The notes below the pieces were generated by a model. It searched no databases, was not told where the DNA came from, and worked only from the letters and a program-made list of their open reading frames with translations. Source: Planctomycetota bacterium (GTDB lineage: Bacteria; Planctomycetota; GCA-002687715; DRQF01). Taken from it: a stretch of DNA of 64,000 nt. Numbering within the stretch: position 1 is the stretch's first letter; every line of letters begins with the position of its first letter. Shown here piece after piece: positions 18,158-27,100 of the stretch. The translations under genes were made by a program, and so were the position numbers. The stretch is taken from NCBI GenBank assembly GCA_020639295.1, contig JACKGY010000004.1:186001-250000 (forward strand), given 5' to 3'.

Positions 18158-18967
18158 ATGCAGATCGACGTCCACATCCCCCTGCCGCTCAGACGCTACT
18201 CGGACGATGAGGCCCTGGTCCGGCTCGAGGTGGCCGGCGCCGATCTCGGCGCCGCCTTCAGTAGCCTCTTCGAACGCCACGCCGAGCTGGGCTCGCGGAT
18301 CCTCGACCCGAAGGGTTCGATCCAGCCCTACCTCATCGTCCTCCGCGGCACCGAGCCGGTCGATCGCGAGGCCTGGGCGGCGACGCCGCTGGTGGCCGGC
18401 GACGAGATCGACGTCGTGCCGGCGGTGGAGGGCGGCTCCGGTCGCGAGGACGACGACGACTTCGATCCGGCCTTCCCCTGCGTCATGGAGGCGATCGGCC
18501 ATGGCTTCTTTCGCGCCTGGCACGAGATCCGGGTCGACGGCGTGTTGATCGGCCGGAGCGAGTCGCGCTTCTTCGGCGGTTGCGATTTCGAACTCGAGGG
18601 CGGCGGGGCGCTCCAGCTCCGGCGCCACGGCTTCTGGAGCTCGACCTGGGAGCTGCGTCTCGGTGACGAGAAGGGCCCCCTCCTGGCCGAGGCGCGGCGG
18701 GGCTTCTTCAGGCAGCGCTACGAGGTCCGGGTCGGCGATCGCGAGGGCCTGCTCGAGGGCCAGCGCCTGTTCTCGACCCGGCGCGACTACCTGGTCGGCG
18801 GCCGCGTCGTCGCCTTCACCACGCACCGCGGCCTGTTCAAGCGCGGTTTCCTGGTCCGGGCCCGGCCCGAGGTCGGCCAGACCGAGATGTTCCTGATCGG
18901 CTGGATCGCCCATCGCGCCCGCCAGCAGCAGAGCGCGGCGGCCGCCAGTTCCTCCGCGGGCGGATAG
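18158..18967 (+). CDS. MoaD/ThiS-like domain fused to a beta-rich (tubby/LURP-like) domain
   Basis: A 269-residue protein, ATG 18158 behind GACGAGGGG. Residues 1-93 have the layout of a MoaD/ThiS-type ubiquitin fold, ending GDEIDVVPAVEGG. That fits the C-terminal Gly-Gly tail of sulfur-carrier proteins, but here Gly92-Gly93 is internal. A strongly acidic linker (EDDDDFD) follows. Then about 150 residues of regular beta-strands (ESRFFGGCDFEL, RHGFWSSTWELRL, RRGFFRQRYEVRV) resemble a tubby/LURP-one fold; this second call is tentative. The extreme C-terminus is SSSAGG, a second Gly-Gly. There is no adjacent E1-like or molybdopterin gene. A repeat island starts just downstream. Confidence 0.7.
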   Translation: MQIDVHIPLPLRRYSDDEALVRLEVAGADLGAAFSSLFERHAELGSRILDPKGSIQPYLIVLRGTEPVDREAWAATPLVAGDEIDVVPAVEGGSGREDDDDFDPAFPCVMEAIGHGFFRAWHEIRVDGVLIGRSESRFFGGCDFELEGGGALQLRRHGFWSSTWELRLGDEKGPLLAEARRGFFRQRYEVRVGDREGLLEGQRLFSTRRDYLVGGRVVAFTTHRGLFKRGFLVRARPEVGQTEMFLIGWIAHRARQQQSAAAASSSAGG

Positions 18968-19069
18968 GCCGGATCGCCCGGATGACGAGGGCCTGCCAGC
19001 CAGCGACTGACGCTGGCTCTGGAGCGCGCAGCGCCTGGACCGCGCAGCGCCGGCTGCGCCTCGCGTTCT

Positions 19070-19190
19070 TGCCGGGAGGTTGCCGGGAGGTTGCCGGGAG
19101 GTTGCCGGGAGGTTGCCGGGAGGTTGCCGGGAGGTTGCCGGGAGGTTGCCGGGAGGTTGCCGGGAGGTTGCCGGGAGGTTGCCGGGAGGT
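19070..19190 (+). repeat. 11-bp minisatellite, 11 perfect copies
   Basis: The unit TGCCGGGAGGT is repeated 11 times without a mismatch over 121 bases, followed by one degenerate copy (TGCCGGAAAGT, 19191-19201). There are no spacers, so it is not a CRISPR array. The unit matches the internal GCCGGGAG/CTTGCCGG segment of the dispersed element seen at 23899-24022, so it is an expansion inside a copy of that element. Confidence 0.97.
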
Positions 19191-19429
19191 TGCCGGAAAG
19201 TGGCGGAGCAGGCGCTCCGCGGTCCGAAGCCGAGCCAGGACTCGCGAAGCGGCGCTCCGTGGTCCTTGGCGCCGGCTACGCAACCTGATCCCGAACACTC
19301 CCGTCCCCTCGAGCCGGTCGGTCGGGCCGGCACCTCGTCGTCACGCCCGAGACGACGGGTGAGCACGATGCCGACCGATCATCGGAGCCGGCGTTCGCTC
19401 GACGGACGCGAAAACCTGGCCAGCCAGCG

Positions 19430-19740
19430 GCTGGCGCTCCGGAGCGCGGCTGCCCCGGAGCGCCGGCTGCCCAGCCGGCAAGTCCGCCGAGAGCGATCGA
19501 AGCCGAAGTGAAAACCGGGTCGACCAGCGGCTGGCGCTCCGGAGCGCGGCCGTCTCGGAGCGCCGGCTGCCCAGCCGGCAAGTCCGCCGAGAGCGATCGA
19601 AACCGAAGTGAAGACCGGGCCGACCAACGGCTGGCGTTCCGGAGCGCGGCAGTCTCAGAGCGCGGCAGTCTCAGAGCGCGGCAGTCTCGGAGCGCGGCTG
19701 TCTCGGAGCGCCGGCTGCCCAGCCGGCAAGTCCGCCGGCC
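19430..19740 (+). repeat. 100-bp tandem repeat, about three units
   Basis: The landmark AGTCCGCCGAGAGCGATCGA recurs at 19481 and 19581, and its first half again at 19729. The first two units are 100 bases apart. The third is 148 apart because it contains three extra copies of a 16-bp subunit. Each unit carries CAGCGGCTGGCG and GCCGGCTGCCCAGCCGGC palindromes. Confidence 0.85.
19642..19705 (+). repeat. 16-bp tandem repeat, four copies
   Basis: GAGCGCGGCAGTCTCA is repeated at 19642, 19658, 19674 and 19690; the last two copies differ by one or two bases. It is nested inside the third unit of the 100-bp array. Confidence 0.93.
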
Positions 19741-19780
19741 GCCGGCCGGCGATTCCCTGTCACCTTGCTGGTGTCGCCTC

Positions 19781-20683
19781 TCAGCCCTCGCCGCCGAGAG
19801 GTCCCGGGGCGATCCCGGCGTCCTGCCGCGCGGCGCGGGCCAAGGCCGACATGTCCTCGTCGCCGTGGCCCGCGGTCATGAGAGCGTCCTCCTTCGCGGC
19901 CACCAGCGCCGCCACCGGCATGCCGACGCCGGCCGCGGCCGCGGCCCCCAGCGCGATGCCGAGGTCCTTGCGATGGAGCCGGAGGCGGAAGCCGAGCGGG
20001 TAGTCGTCGACGATCATGTTGCCCGAGCGGTTGTCCAGCACCCAGGAGGCGGCGGCGCCGCCCCGGATCGCCTCGACCACCTTGCGGGGATCGACCGCGC
20101 AGCCCTCGGCCAGCATCAGACCCTCGGCGATCGCCTGGTAGGTCCCGGCGATGACCACCTGGTTCACCGCCTTGGCGACCTGGCCGGCGCCCACGTCACC
20201 GACCCGCGTCGCCCGGGAGCCCACCGCGGCGAAGACCGGGCGGGCGCGCTCGACGTCGGCCTCGCTGCCGCCGCACATGATGGCGAGCGTGCCCTTTTGG
20301 GCGCCCTCGGAGCCACCGGAGACCGGCGCATCGACGAAGCCCACGCCCCGTTCGGCGAAGGCCGCGGCCAGCTCGCGGGTGAGGCCGGGCGAGATGGTGG
20401 AGAAGTCGACCACCAGGCTGCCGGCGGCCATGCCGTGGATCGCGGCCTCGGCCGAGCCCCGCAGGACCTGGTCGACGTCGGGACCGTCCGAGACGCAGAG
20501 CGCGAGCAGGTCGACGCCTTCGGCCGCGGCGCGCGGCGTCGCGGCGACGCGACCGCCGGCGGCCTCGACCGCGGCGGTCTTGCCGGGGCTCCGGTTCCAG
20601 ACCACGACCTCGAAGCCCTTGGCCAGCAGATTCCTGGCCATCGGCTCGCCCATCGTGCCCAGGCCGAGAAAGGCGATCTTCAT
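19781..20683 (-). CDS. NAD(P)-dependent beta-hydroxyacid dehydrogenase (HIBADH/GLYR1 family)
   Basis: A 300-residue enzyme. The Rossmann motif FLGLGTMGEPMARNL is at the N-terminus. The substrate-site segment DAPVSGGSEGAQKGTL and catalytic Lys in GAGQVAKAVNQ are those of 3-hydroxyisobutyrate and tartronate-semialdehyde dehydrogenases. Soluble and cytoplasmic. The ATG at 20683 has AAGGAG eight bases upstream, overlapping the end of the DinB-like gene, so the two form an operon. The precise substrate (hydroxyisobutyrate, glyoxylate/succinic semialdehyde) cannot be assigned. It reads towards repeat island I. Confidence 0.88.
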   Translation of the reverse strand: MKIAFLGLGTMGEPMARNLLAKGFEVVVWNRSPGKTAAVEAAGGRVAATPRAAAEGVDLLALCVSDGPDVDQVLRGSAEAAIHGMAAGSLVVDFSTISPGLTRELAAAFAERGVGFVDAPVSGGSEGAQKGTLAIMCGGSEADVERARPVFAAVGSRATRVGDVGAGQVAKAVNQVVIAGTYQAIAEGLMLAEGCAVDPRKVVEAIRGGAAASWVLDNRSGNMIVDDYPLGFRLRLHRKDLGIALGAAAAAGVGMPVAALVAAKEDALMTAGHGDEDMSALARAARQDAGIAPGPLGGEG

Positions 20684-20695
20684 GGTGTCACTCCT

Positions 20696-21184
20696 TCAGG
20701 CGATGCCGCCTTCGAGGCCGAGCAGACGACGCGCGGTGCCGAGCTGTCCGAGGTGATAGCTCTCGTGGAACTGGTAGGCGGCGAGGCCGGCGCCGAAGCT
20801 CGCCACCGGGAAGGGGAAGCTGCTCTCGGGCATCGGGCCGGCGAGCTTCTCCGAGCAGGCCTTCTCGTAGGCGGTCTTCAGCGCCGCGTCCGAGGCGGCG
20901 AGGCAGTCCTTCAGCTCCGCGAAGCTCATGTAGTCCGCGCCGTGTTCGTTCCAGTTGGTGCCGCGGCCGTAGGCCGCGAGCTTCTCCGGCGCGGCCGGCG
21001 GCTCGAGGCCGAGCAGCTTGTGCGGACCCTGCCGGGCCATGAGGATGTGGCCGAGGATCCAGTTGATCGTGGTACCGTTGGCCATGATCGGCCGGTTGAC
21101 CTGATCCTGATCGAGGTCGGCGACGTTCTTCGTGCGACCCATCTGCATGAAGCCGAGGGTGCTGGCGAGGACGGACTGGATCAT
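20696..21184 (-). CDS. DinB-family protein
   Basis: A 162-residue protein with the four-helix DinB/YfiT layout. A metal-binding His lies in INWILGHILMAR, and the C-terminal pair in FHESYHLGQLGTARRLLG; the three histidines usually bind a divalent metal. Some family members are thiol transferases (mycothiol/bacillithiol dependent), others unknown. It starts at ATG 21184, only 25 bases from the divergent lipoprotein gene, and is followed 12 bases later by the dehydrogenase gene. Role in this operon unknown. Confidence 0.8.
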   Translation of the reverse strand: MIQSVLASTLGFMQMGRTKNVADLDQDQVNRPIMANGTTINWILGHILMARQGPHKLLGLEPPAAPEKLAAYGRGTNWNEHGADYMSFAELKDCLAASDAALKTAYEKACSEKLAGPMPESSFPFPVASFGAGLAAYQFHESYHLGQLGTARRLLGLEGGIA

Positions 21185-21209
21185 GTCGAGGCTCCGCTCA
21201 CGAAGTGGA

Positions 21210-22814
21210 ATGATGATGCGTCATCCTGACCCGTCCCGGGGGCGGACAAAAGGGCTCGTTCTCCGGGTCTTCCTGCCGGCGCTCCTGGCGTTCGTTCTCG
21301 GCGGCCCTTCGGGCTGCGGCGAGGACTCGGCGGTGGAGAGGGCCGCGACGGGGAAGACACCGGTCGCCGAGGGGATCGGTGCCGATCCGGCCACCGCCAG
21401 GGACGCGAGCGCAACGGAGGTGGGCGGGGCCGAAGGCGCCGAGGGCTTCGACTGGCTCATCGAGCATGGCGTCCTGTTTCACGCGGGGCTCCGACTCCGC
21501 GTCGCGGCGCCGGAAGGGGCGAAGCTCCGGCAGGTCGGCCCGGCGGCGGAAGAGACCAAGGCCATGGTCTTCAGGATGTCCGGCCCGGGACGGGAAAGCG
21601 TCGTCGCTCAGTGCTGGGGTGCCAGCGAGATCGGCTACGCGGACGCCGCCGCCCGGACGATCGCTCAGCGTGCCGAGTACTTCGGCAAGCCGGATCGTTT
21701 CGAGCGGGTCGACCGGCGCGGCATCCGCATGGGGCTCGCCTGGCTGCCTGGCATGGACACGATGAAGCCGGTGGCCCTGGTCGTCATCGGTCACGCCGAC
21801 CATCTCCTCCTGCTCGAGGTCATCGGCGCGACCGAGGATTTCGTCGGTCGGCTCCTCGACGGGATCAGCCCCCTGGACGACGACGACTGCCGCGCGCTGC
21901 GGGCGCGCCTCGTGGCGGGCGTGGGCGTCCAGGAGGAGTTCGATCTCGAGCGCTGGGTACACCATCGCGAGGCCGGCCACTACGCGAGCGGACTCGGTCT
22001 CGAGATTCCCGGGGGTCGGAACTGGCGCATCCGGATGCGTGACGAGAAGAGGCTCTTGTCCTACGAGGTCCCTCATGGCGGCATCTCCGGACACATCCAG
22101 CTCGTGGCCGACGCGGCCGGGCCGCGCGAGCTGCTCGAGGGCTTCGCCACCAAGGTCGAGGGGGCGAAGGTCGCGTACGAAACCGTCGAGGTCGGCGGTC
22201 GGACCTGGAGTCTGGCGACCGTCGCCACCGCACCGGTCACGGTCTGCTTCGCCGCCGCTCGGCGCGGCGACGAGCTGATCCTGCTCCAGCACATAGCCGA
22301 CGCCGACGTCGCCGATCTCGGCCGCGACGACCTCCTCGCCTTCCTGGCCGCGGTCCGTGATCGCCCGGCCGGGCAGGGCATCGTGATCGAGGGGTTGGAG
22401 GAACCGGTCTTCCTGGCGCGGGCGAGCGGTCTCGCCCTTCCGGCTCGACTCGTCGTGCCGGAGGAGGCGAGGCGCGAACTGATTCGGAACGGTCCGGCGG
22501 GAGCGAACGAGACCGTCGAATTGAACGACGGCTCGTGCTTCCGCGCCGTCGCGGAGAAGTACGCGGCGGGCGCCGATGCCGCGCAGATCCTCCGCTCCCT
22601 GTTCCGGCCGGCCGAGACGCCGGCGGAGCCGAGGCTCGCGTCCGAATTCGGTCCGGAGGTCTTCGTCGGCGAGGTCCTGCATGAAGATGCACTCGATCGT
22701 TATGCTCTGCGCAGAATCGGTTCGATCTGGCAGGGGCTCAGGGTCGAGGGAACCGATAGGAATGATGTTTCGCGACGGTTCGAGGAACTCCTTCGTTATC
22801 TTCGGGCGAGATGA
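21210..22814 (+). CDS. Uncharacterised lipoprotein
   Basis: About 534 residues. It begins with three consecutive Met codons (21210, 21213, 21216), so the exact start is open. A basic stretch and hydrophobic segment lead to the lipobox-like GPSGC, so the mature protein is probably lipid-anchored at the Cys. An Ala/Gly/Asp-rich spacer follows and then about 450 residues with two similar-looking halves, each pairing a hydrophobic strand with 'LLLEVIGATEDF' or 'ILLQHIADADVADLGRDD' type segments. No family recognised. It overlaps the hydrolase gene by ATGA, so the two are co-translated. Confidence 0.68.
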   Translation: MMMRHPDPSRGRTKGLVLRVFLPALLAFVLGGPSGCGEDSAVERAATGKTPVAEGIGADPATARDASATEVGGAEGAEGFDWLIEHGVLFHAGLRLRVAAPEGAKLRQVGPAAEETKAMVFRMSGPGRESVVAQCWGASEIGYADAAARTIAQRAEYFGKPDRFERVDRRGIRMGLAWLPGMDTMKPVALVVIGHADHLLLLEVIGATEDFVGRLLDGISPLDDDDCRALRARLVAGVGVQEEFDLERWVHHREAGHYASGLGLEIPGGRNWRIRMRDEKRLLSYEVPHGGISGHIQLVADAAGPRELLEGFATKVEGAKVAYETVEVGGRTWSLATVATAPVTVCFAAARRGDELILLQHIADADVADLGRDDLLAFLAAVRDRPAGQGIVIEGLEEPVFLARASGLALPARLVVPEEARRELIRNGPAGANETVELNDGSCFRAVAEKYAAGADAAQILRSLFRPAETPAEPRLASEFGPEVFVGEVLHEDALDRYALRRIGSIWQGLRVEGTDRNDVSRRFEELLRYLRAR

Positions 22815-23758
22815 AGCGCACGAGCTGGCAGGGCCATTGGTGGACGATCATGCCGCGGGTGCTGAGCAACCTGCCGGCTCGCCGTCCGCCGCTCGAGACC
22901 TTCTCGACCCGCATCGCCCCCGAATGGGGTGGGGTGGAGCTGCACGGCTTCCTCGCCCGTCCGGTCGGCGCGCGTGATCTGGTTATCGTCCTGCACGGAC
23001 TCGGCGGCGAGGCCGCCAGCCCCTACTGCATGAACGCGTTGACCCGGATCTTCCGGTCGGGGCTGGCCTGCCTGTCGGTCGCCTCGCGCGGGGCCGATCG
23101 CAAGGGCGAAGACTTCTACCACGCCGGGCTCTCCGACGACGTGCACGGTCTCATGGGCTCGGAGATCATCGGCGAATTCGAGCGCGTCTTCCTGCTCGGC
23201 TTCTCGGTCGGCGGCCACATCGCCCTCAAATCGGTGACCGAAGAGGGGCCGCGACGGCCGGACGCCGTCGCCGCCGTCTGCCCGCCGATCGACCTCGGCG
23301 CCTGTTCGCGCTGGATGGACGAACCGCAGCAGAGCTTCTACCGTCGCCACGTCCTGCGCGGCCTGGTCTGCATCTACCAGGAGGTCGCCCTGAAGGGCGC
23401 GGGTCCTAGCCACCTCGACGAGGTGCGGGCGGTCGACACCTTCCGCGACTGGGACCGGCTCACCGTCGTGCCCCGTTACGGCTTCGATTCGGTGGATGAC
23501 TACTACGAGAAGATGAGCGTCGGCCCGCGGCTCGATCGTCTGCACACGCCGGCGCTGCTGGTCGCGGCCGAGCAGGACCCGATGGTGCCGGCCTTCACGC
23601 TCCGGCCACATCTCGAGCGGCCGCCCGAGCTGCTGCAGATCCGCTGGGTGACCCGCGGTGGCCACCTCGGCTTCCCCCGCGATCTCGATCTCGGCTTCGG
23701 CGCGCAGCGCGGCCTGGTCGAGCAGGTCCTGCACTTCTTCCGTTCCGCCGGGCGCTGA
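22811..23758 (+). CDS. Alpha/beta hydrolase, YheT-like
   Basis: A 315-residue cytoplasmic hydrolase. The oxyanion segment VLHGLGGEAASPY is followed by the nucleophile elbow GFSVGGH and, near the C-terminus, the Asp and His of AEQDPMVP and RGGHLGFP. The N-terminal SWQGHWWTIMPRVL and overall order fit the UPF0017/YheT branch of AB-hydrolase fold proteins. Probably an esterase or lipase on small acyl substrates. It is co-translated with the upstream lipoprotein (ATGA overlap); the pairing suggests a cell-envelope job, but no substrate can be named. Confidence 0.82.
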   Translation: MKRTSWQGHWWTIMPRVLSNLPARRPPLETFSTRIAPEWGGVELHGFLARPVGARDLVIVLHGLGGEAASPYCMNALTRIFRSGLACLSVASRGADRKGEDFYHAGLSDDVHGLMGSEIIGEFERVFLLGFSVGGHIALKSVTEEGPRRPDAVAAVCPPIDLGACSRWMDEPQQSFYRRHVLRGLVCIYQEVALKGAGPSHLDEVRAVDTFRDWDRLTVVPRYGFDSVDDYYEKMSVGPRLDRLHTPALLVAAEQDPMVPAFTLRPHLERPPELLQIRWVTRGGHLGFPRDLDLGFGAQRGLVEQVLHFFRSAGR

Positions 23759-24149
23759 CCCGTTCCGCGAGCCTGGACCACCCGGCCGGCCTGGAGGAGG
23801 CGGAGCAGGCGCTCCGCGGTCCGACAGTCCGACCGGAAAGGACCGCGCAGCGCCTGCTGCGCACTCGAGGCTCGACGACTCAACGGCGAGGAATTCTAGG
23901 CCAGCCAGCGGCTGGCGCTCCGGCAGGACCGCGCAGCGCCTGCTGCGCACTGCGTTTCTCCCGGGAGCTTGCCGGAGAGTTGCGGAGCAGGCGCTCCGCG
24001 CTCCGCAGCGCCGGCTGCGCACTCGAGGCTCGACGACTCAACGGCGAGGAATCCTAGGCCAGCCAGCGGCTGGCGCTCCGGTCGGCTGGCGCTCCGGTCG
24101 GCTGGCGCTCCGGTCGGCTGGCGCTCCGAGCGGCTGGCGTGCTCGTCGG
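23759..24149. repeat. Repeat island II
   Basis: About 390 bases without a credible gene, between the hydrolase and the FHA-AOR stop codon. It contains about two copies of the dispersed element in the orientation opposite to island IV. The best copy (about 23899-24022) is nearly identical to the reverse complement of 55095-55220. The landmark CTCGACGACTCAACGGCGAG recurs at about 23871 and 24028. Confidence 0.85.
24068..24131 (+). repeat. 16-bp tandem repeat, four copies
   Basis: GGCTGGCGCTCCGGTC at 24068, 24084 and 24100, with a slightly altered fourth copy at 24116. It is an expansion of the CCAGCGGCTGGCGCTCCGG module that ends the dispersed element. Confidence 0.92.
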
Positions 24150-27100
24150 TCAGAGTCCTTCTTCGATCAGCATCTTCTCGAAGCGCTCGGTCACCCTCGT
24201 TCGCAGCTGGTCGAAGAACTCCGGCGTGTTGAAGTGCTCCAGCGCGAGGTGGGCCTGCGGCTTCAGGGCATCGGCGGGCATGACGTAGTCGCGCTGATCG
24301 AAGCCCTGCTTCTTCTCCAGCCGATAGCCGCGGAGGAAGGTGCGGCGGACGACCTCCCGGATCTTGGCCTCGTCGATGTCGAGGTCGGCGATCGCGCCCA
24401 GGGCCATCGCCATGTGCTCGTCGCACATGGCCGAGAACTTGCACACGCCGAGGACGTCGTCGCGCATGATCATCGGCCCGCGGGTGGTGATCGCGTCGAC
24501 CCAGTAGTCGAGGCCCTTCTCCTTCTCGAAGACGTAGAGGAGGTAGGTGCGCATCGACATGTGGCCGCCGGCCAGGGCCCAGGGGTAGCCGGGGTTGACG
24601 TGCGGCATGTAGGCCGGGAACTCGACGCCCTTGCAGTGCATGGCGAAGTCGGTCTCGCCCAGGCCTTCGGAGAGCCGCTTCGAACCCTGGCCGAGGACCG
24701 GAAGCCTGCCGTGCCCGATCTCCTCGATCGCGCGGCGGGCGCCCTCGAAGTCGCCGTAGCGGACGTAGTCGGGCAGGAGCGAGGTCTCGCCGGCCTCCTT
24801 CATCCGTCGGTTGTACTCCATCGCGTAGGCGAGGGTGACGCCGATCGAGATCGAGTCCATGCAGAGGTCGTCGACCAGCTCCACGAGCGTCGCCGCCTGG
24901 CCGATGTCGTAGATGCCGATGTTGGCGGAGAGCAGATTGAGCGGCTCGTAGTCGAACTTGGCCCGGAATACGCCCGGCTTGCCCTGGTCGTTCTCGTAGA
25001 TGTTCTTGTGACAGGCGATGCCGCAGGCGAAGCAGGCCTCGTCCTTCACCAGGAAGTCGCCCTTCTCCTCCACGGCCGGGCGCCAGAGCTGACGCGAGCG
25101 CTCGCTGCCGGTGGGATTGAAGTTGTTCTCGGGCATGGCATTCAACGGATCGAGGGCCGCCATGTTGGCCCAGGTGCCGCCACCGCCGTCACCCTTCTTC
25201 TGATCGCGGAAACGGCGGCTGCCCTCGCCGCGGGCCACGATCATGTTCATCTCCTTCAGCCCGTCGACCTTCTCGCGCTGCTCGTCCTTGACGTCGGCCA
25301 CGATGGCGACGAGGTTCTTCGAACCCATGACGCCTCCGAAGCCACCGCGGCCGCAGAAGCGGCTCTTCATGTCGCCCGAGCGGAGCTGGTTGATGGTCGA
25401 GAGGGCGATGGCCGCGTAGCGGACCTGCTCGTAGTTCTCACCCGCGGGGCCGATCACCGCGAAGTGCGCTTCGGGGTACTTGGCGTGGAGGTGCTGGATC
25501 TTGTGGTTGACGGTCTGGCCGACCAGGCCGTCCGCCGGCTTGAAGCTGAACTTCGGCCGATCCGAGCCTTCCGGCTTGCTGATGTGCAGGTAGACCGGCT
25601 TCACCGCGCGGCCGGTGAAGACGATCTCGTCGATGCCGAGGTAGCGGATCTTGGTGCCGAACTTGCCCGAGCCCGCCGTCCACATCGCGCTGGGCCGGTC
25701 GTCGTGCGAGGCCTTGAGAGGCGAGTAGCCGTGGAAGAAGGTCCGGAGTCCGGTCATGAACTGGGTGCCGGAAAGCAGGCCGAGGTTCATGACCAGCGGC
25801 GCCTTGGGATGATAGGCGTCCTCGACCTCGTAGTCCTGGAGGATCTTGAAGCCGCGCGCGATGCCGCCGAGCACGTCCTCGTGGTCCGCGCAGCGGATCT
25901 CCCGGGCCTTGACCGCGTAGGTGCCGAGGTCGATCTCGTAGCGATGGATGCTGAAGTCGTGGGGCTCCTTCTTGCCCTTGCGCATCGGCGGCAGCTCGGC
26001 CGGCGCCTTGGGGGCGGCCTTGGCCGGAGCGGGCTTCGCGGATTCCGCGGCGGTGGCGGGCGCGGCGGCCTCCTCGACCGGCGTCGCCGGCTGCGCGGGC
26101 GCCGCGGCCACGGACTCGGCCGTCGGCTTCGCCGCGGCCGGGGTTTCGGTCGCCGCGATGGGGCCGGCGCCGGTTGCCCCCGGAGCCTCCGGTCCAGTCG
26201 GGCTCGCGGGCTGAGCGGGGGGCGCGATCACCTGCTCGACCGGGACCTCGGTCTCGGTGACGACCTTCGGTTCGATGGCCGCTTCGGGCGTCGCCGGGGG
26301 CGCGGCGCTCTCGTCCGGCGCGGCGACTGGCGCGGCCGCGGTCGAGGGGGCCTCGGCGGCCGTTGCCGGAGTCGTGGGCGGCTCCACGGTCGGTTCCACT
26401 CCTCCGGCGAGGGGCCCTTCGGCCGCCGCCACGCTCGCGCCCTCGGGCGCACCGGCGGCTGGTCCGGTCGGGGGCGGGGCGGATTCGTCGATCGTCGGCG
26501 GCGTCGCCTCGGCCGGCCGGTCGACGACCGGACTCGCGTCGGCTGGGCCGGCCGCGGCCGGCTCCTCGGCGGGCGGTCCCGCCTTCGGGCCCGCGGCCTT
26601 CGCCGTTGCTTCGGCCGCCGCTGCCTCGACCGGAGCGCCGCCGGCCTGGGCCTTGCCGGGAGCATCGCCCCCGGCGGGGCCGAGGTCGGCCTTGCGCTGC
26701 GTCGAGGTGCCGGAGCGCGGCTGCGCGCGGGTGGCTCCGATGCCGGCGATCGGATGACCCTCGGTCTTGTCCTCGCTGCTCGGGACCGCGGGCGGCTCCT
26801 TGGCGGTGGGACGGCCCTTCTGCTCGGTACGGTTCTCCGAGGCGGGCGCCGCCGGTCCGGGGGCGTCGATCGGCAGCGCGGACTCGGTCCGCTTCTCGCT
26901 CCCGGTGCGGGACTCGCCGCTCTGGACGGCATAGGGGTGGATCGGCTGGGCCTCGGTGCGGGCGAAGTCGCCGGTCTTCGGCACCTCCTCGGTCCGCGGG
27001 ATCGCCTTCTTCGGCGGCTCCTTGATCGCGACCCGCACCCGACAGCGACCGATGCCGAGCTCGAGCCCGGGGGTCAGGGGGTGGCGATCGCCCTTGCCGA

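Larger units (their letters stand above)
18968..19780. repeat. Repeat island I
   Basis: About 810 bases with no credible gene between the MoaD-like fusion and the dehydrogenase. Open frames across it are Pro/Arg/Ala-rich translations of repeats. It contains GC-rich palindromic modules built on AGCCGGCGCT and AGCAGGCGCT cores, one dispersed element (about 19033-19225) blown up by an 11-bp tandem repeat, and a 100-bp tandem array (about 19430-19740). Confidence 0.85.

Noticed and set aside
18158..18967. MoaD-like domain as molybdopterin synthase subunit serving the AOR at 24150
   Set aside because: There are no moaE, moaA, moaC or E1-like genes in the window and the Gly-Gly is not terminal to the domain, so a cofactor-synthesis role is not supported.
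19070..19201. CRISPR array
   Set aside because: The 11-bp units abut with no spacers and no cas genes are nearby; it is a minisatellite.
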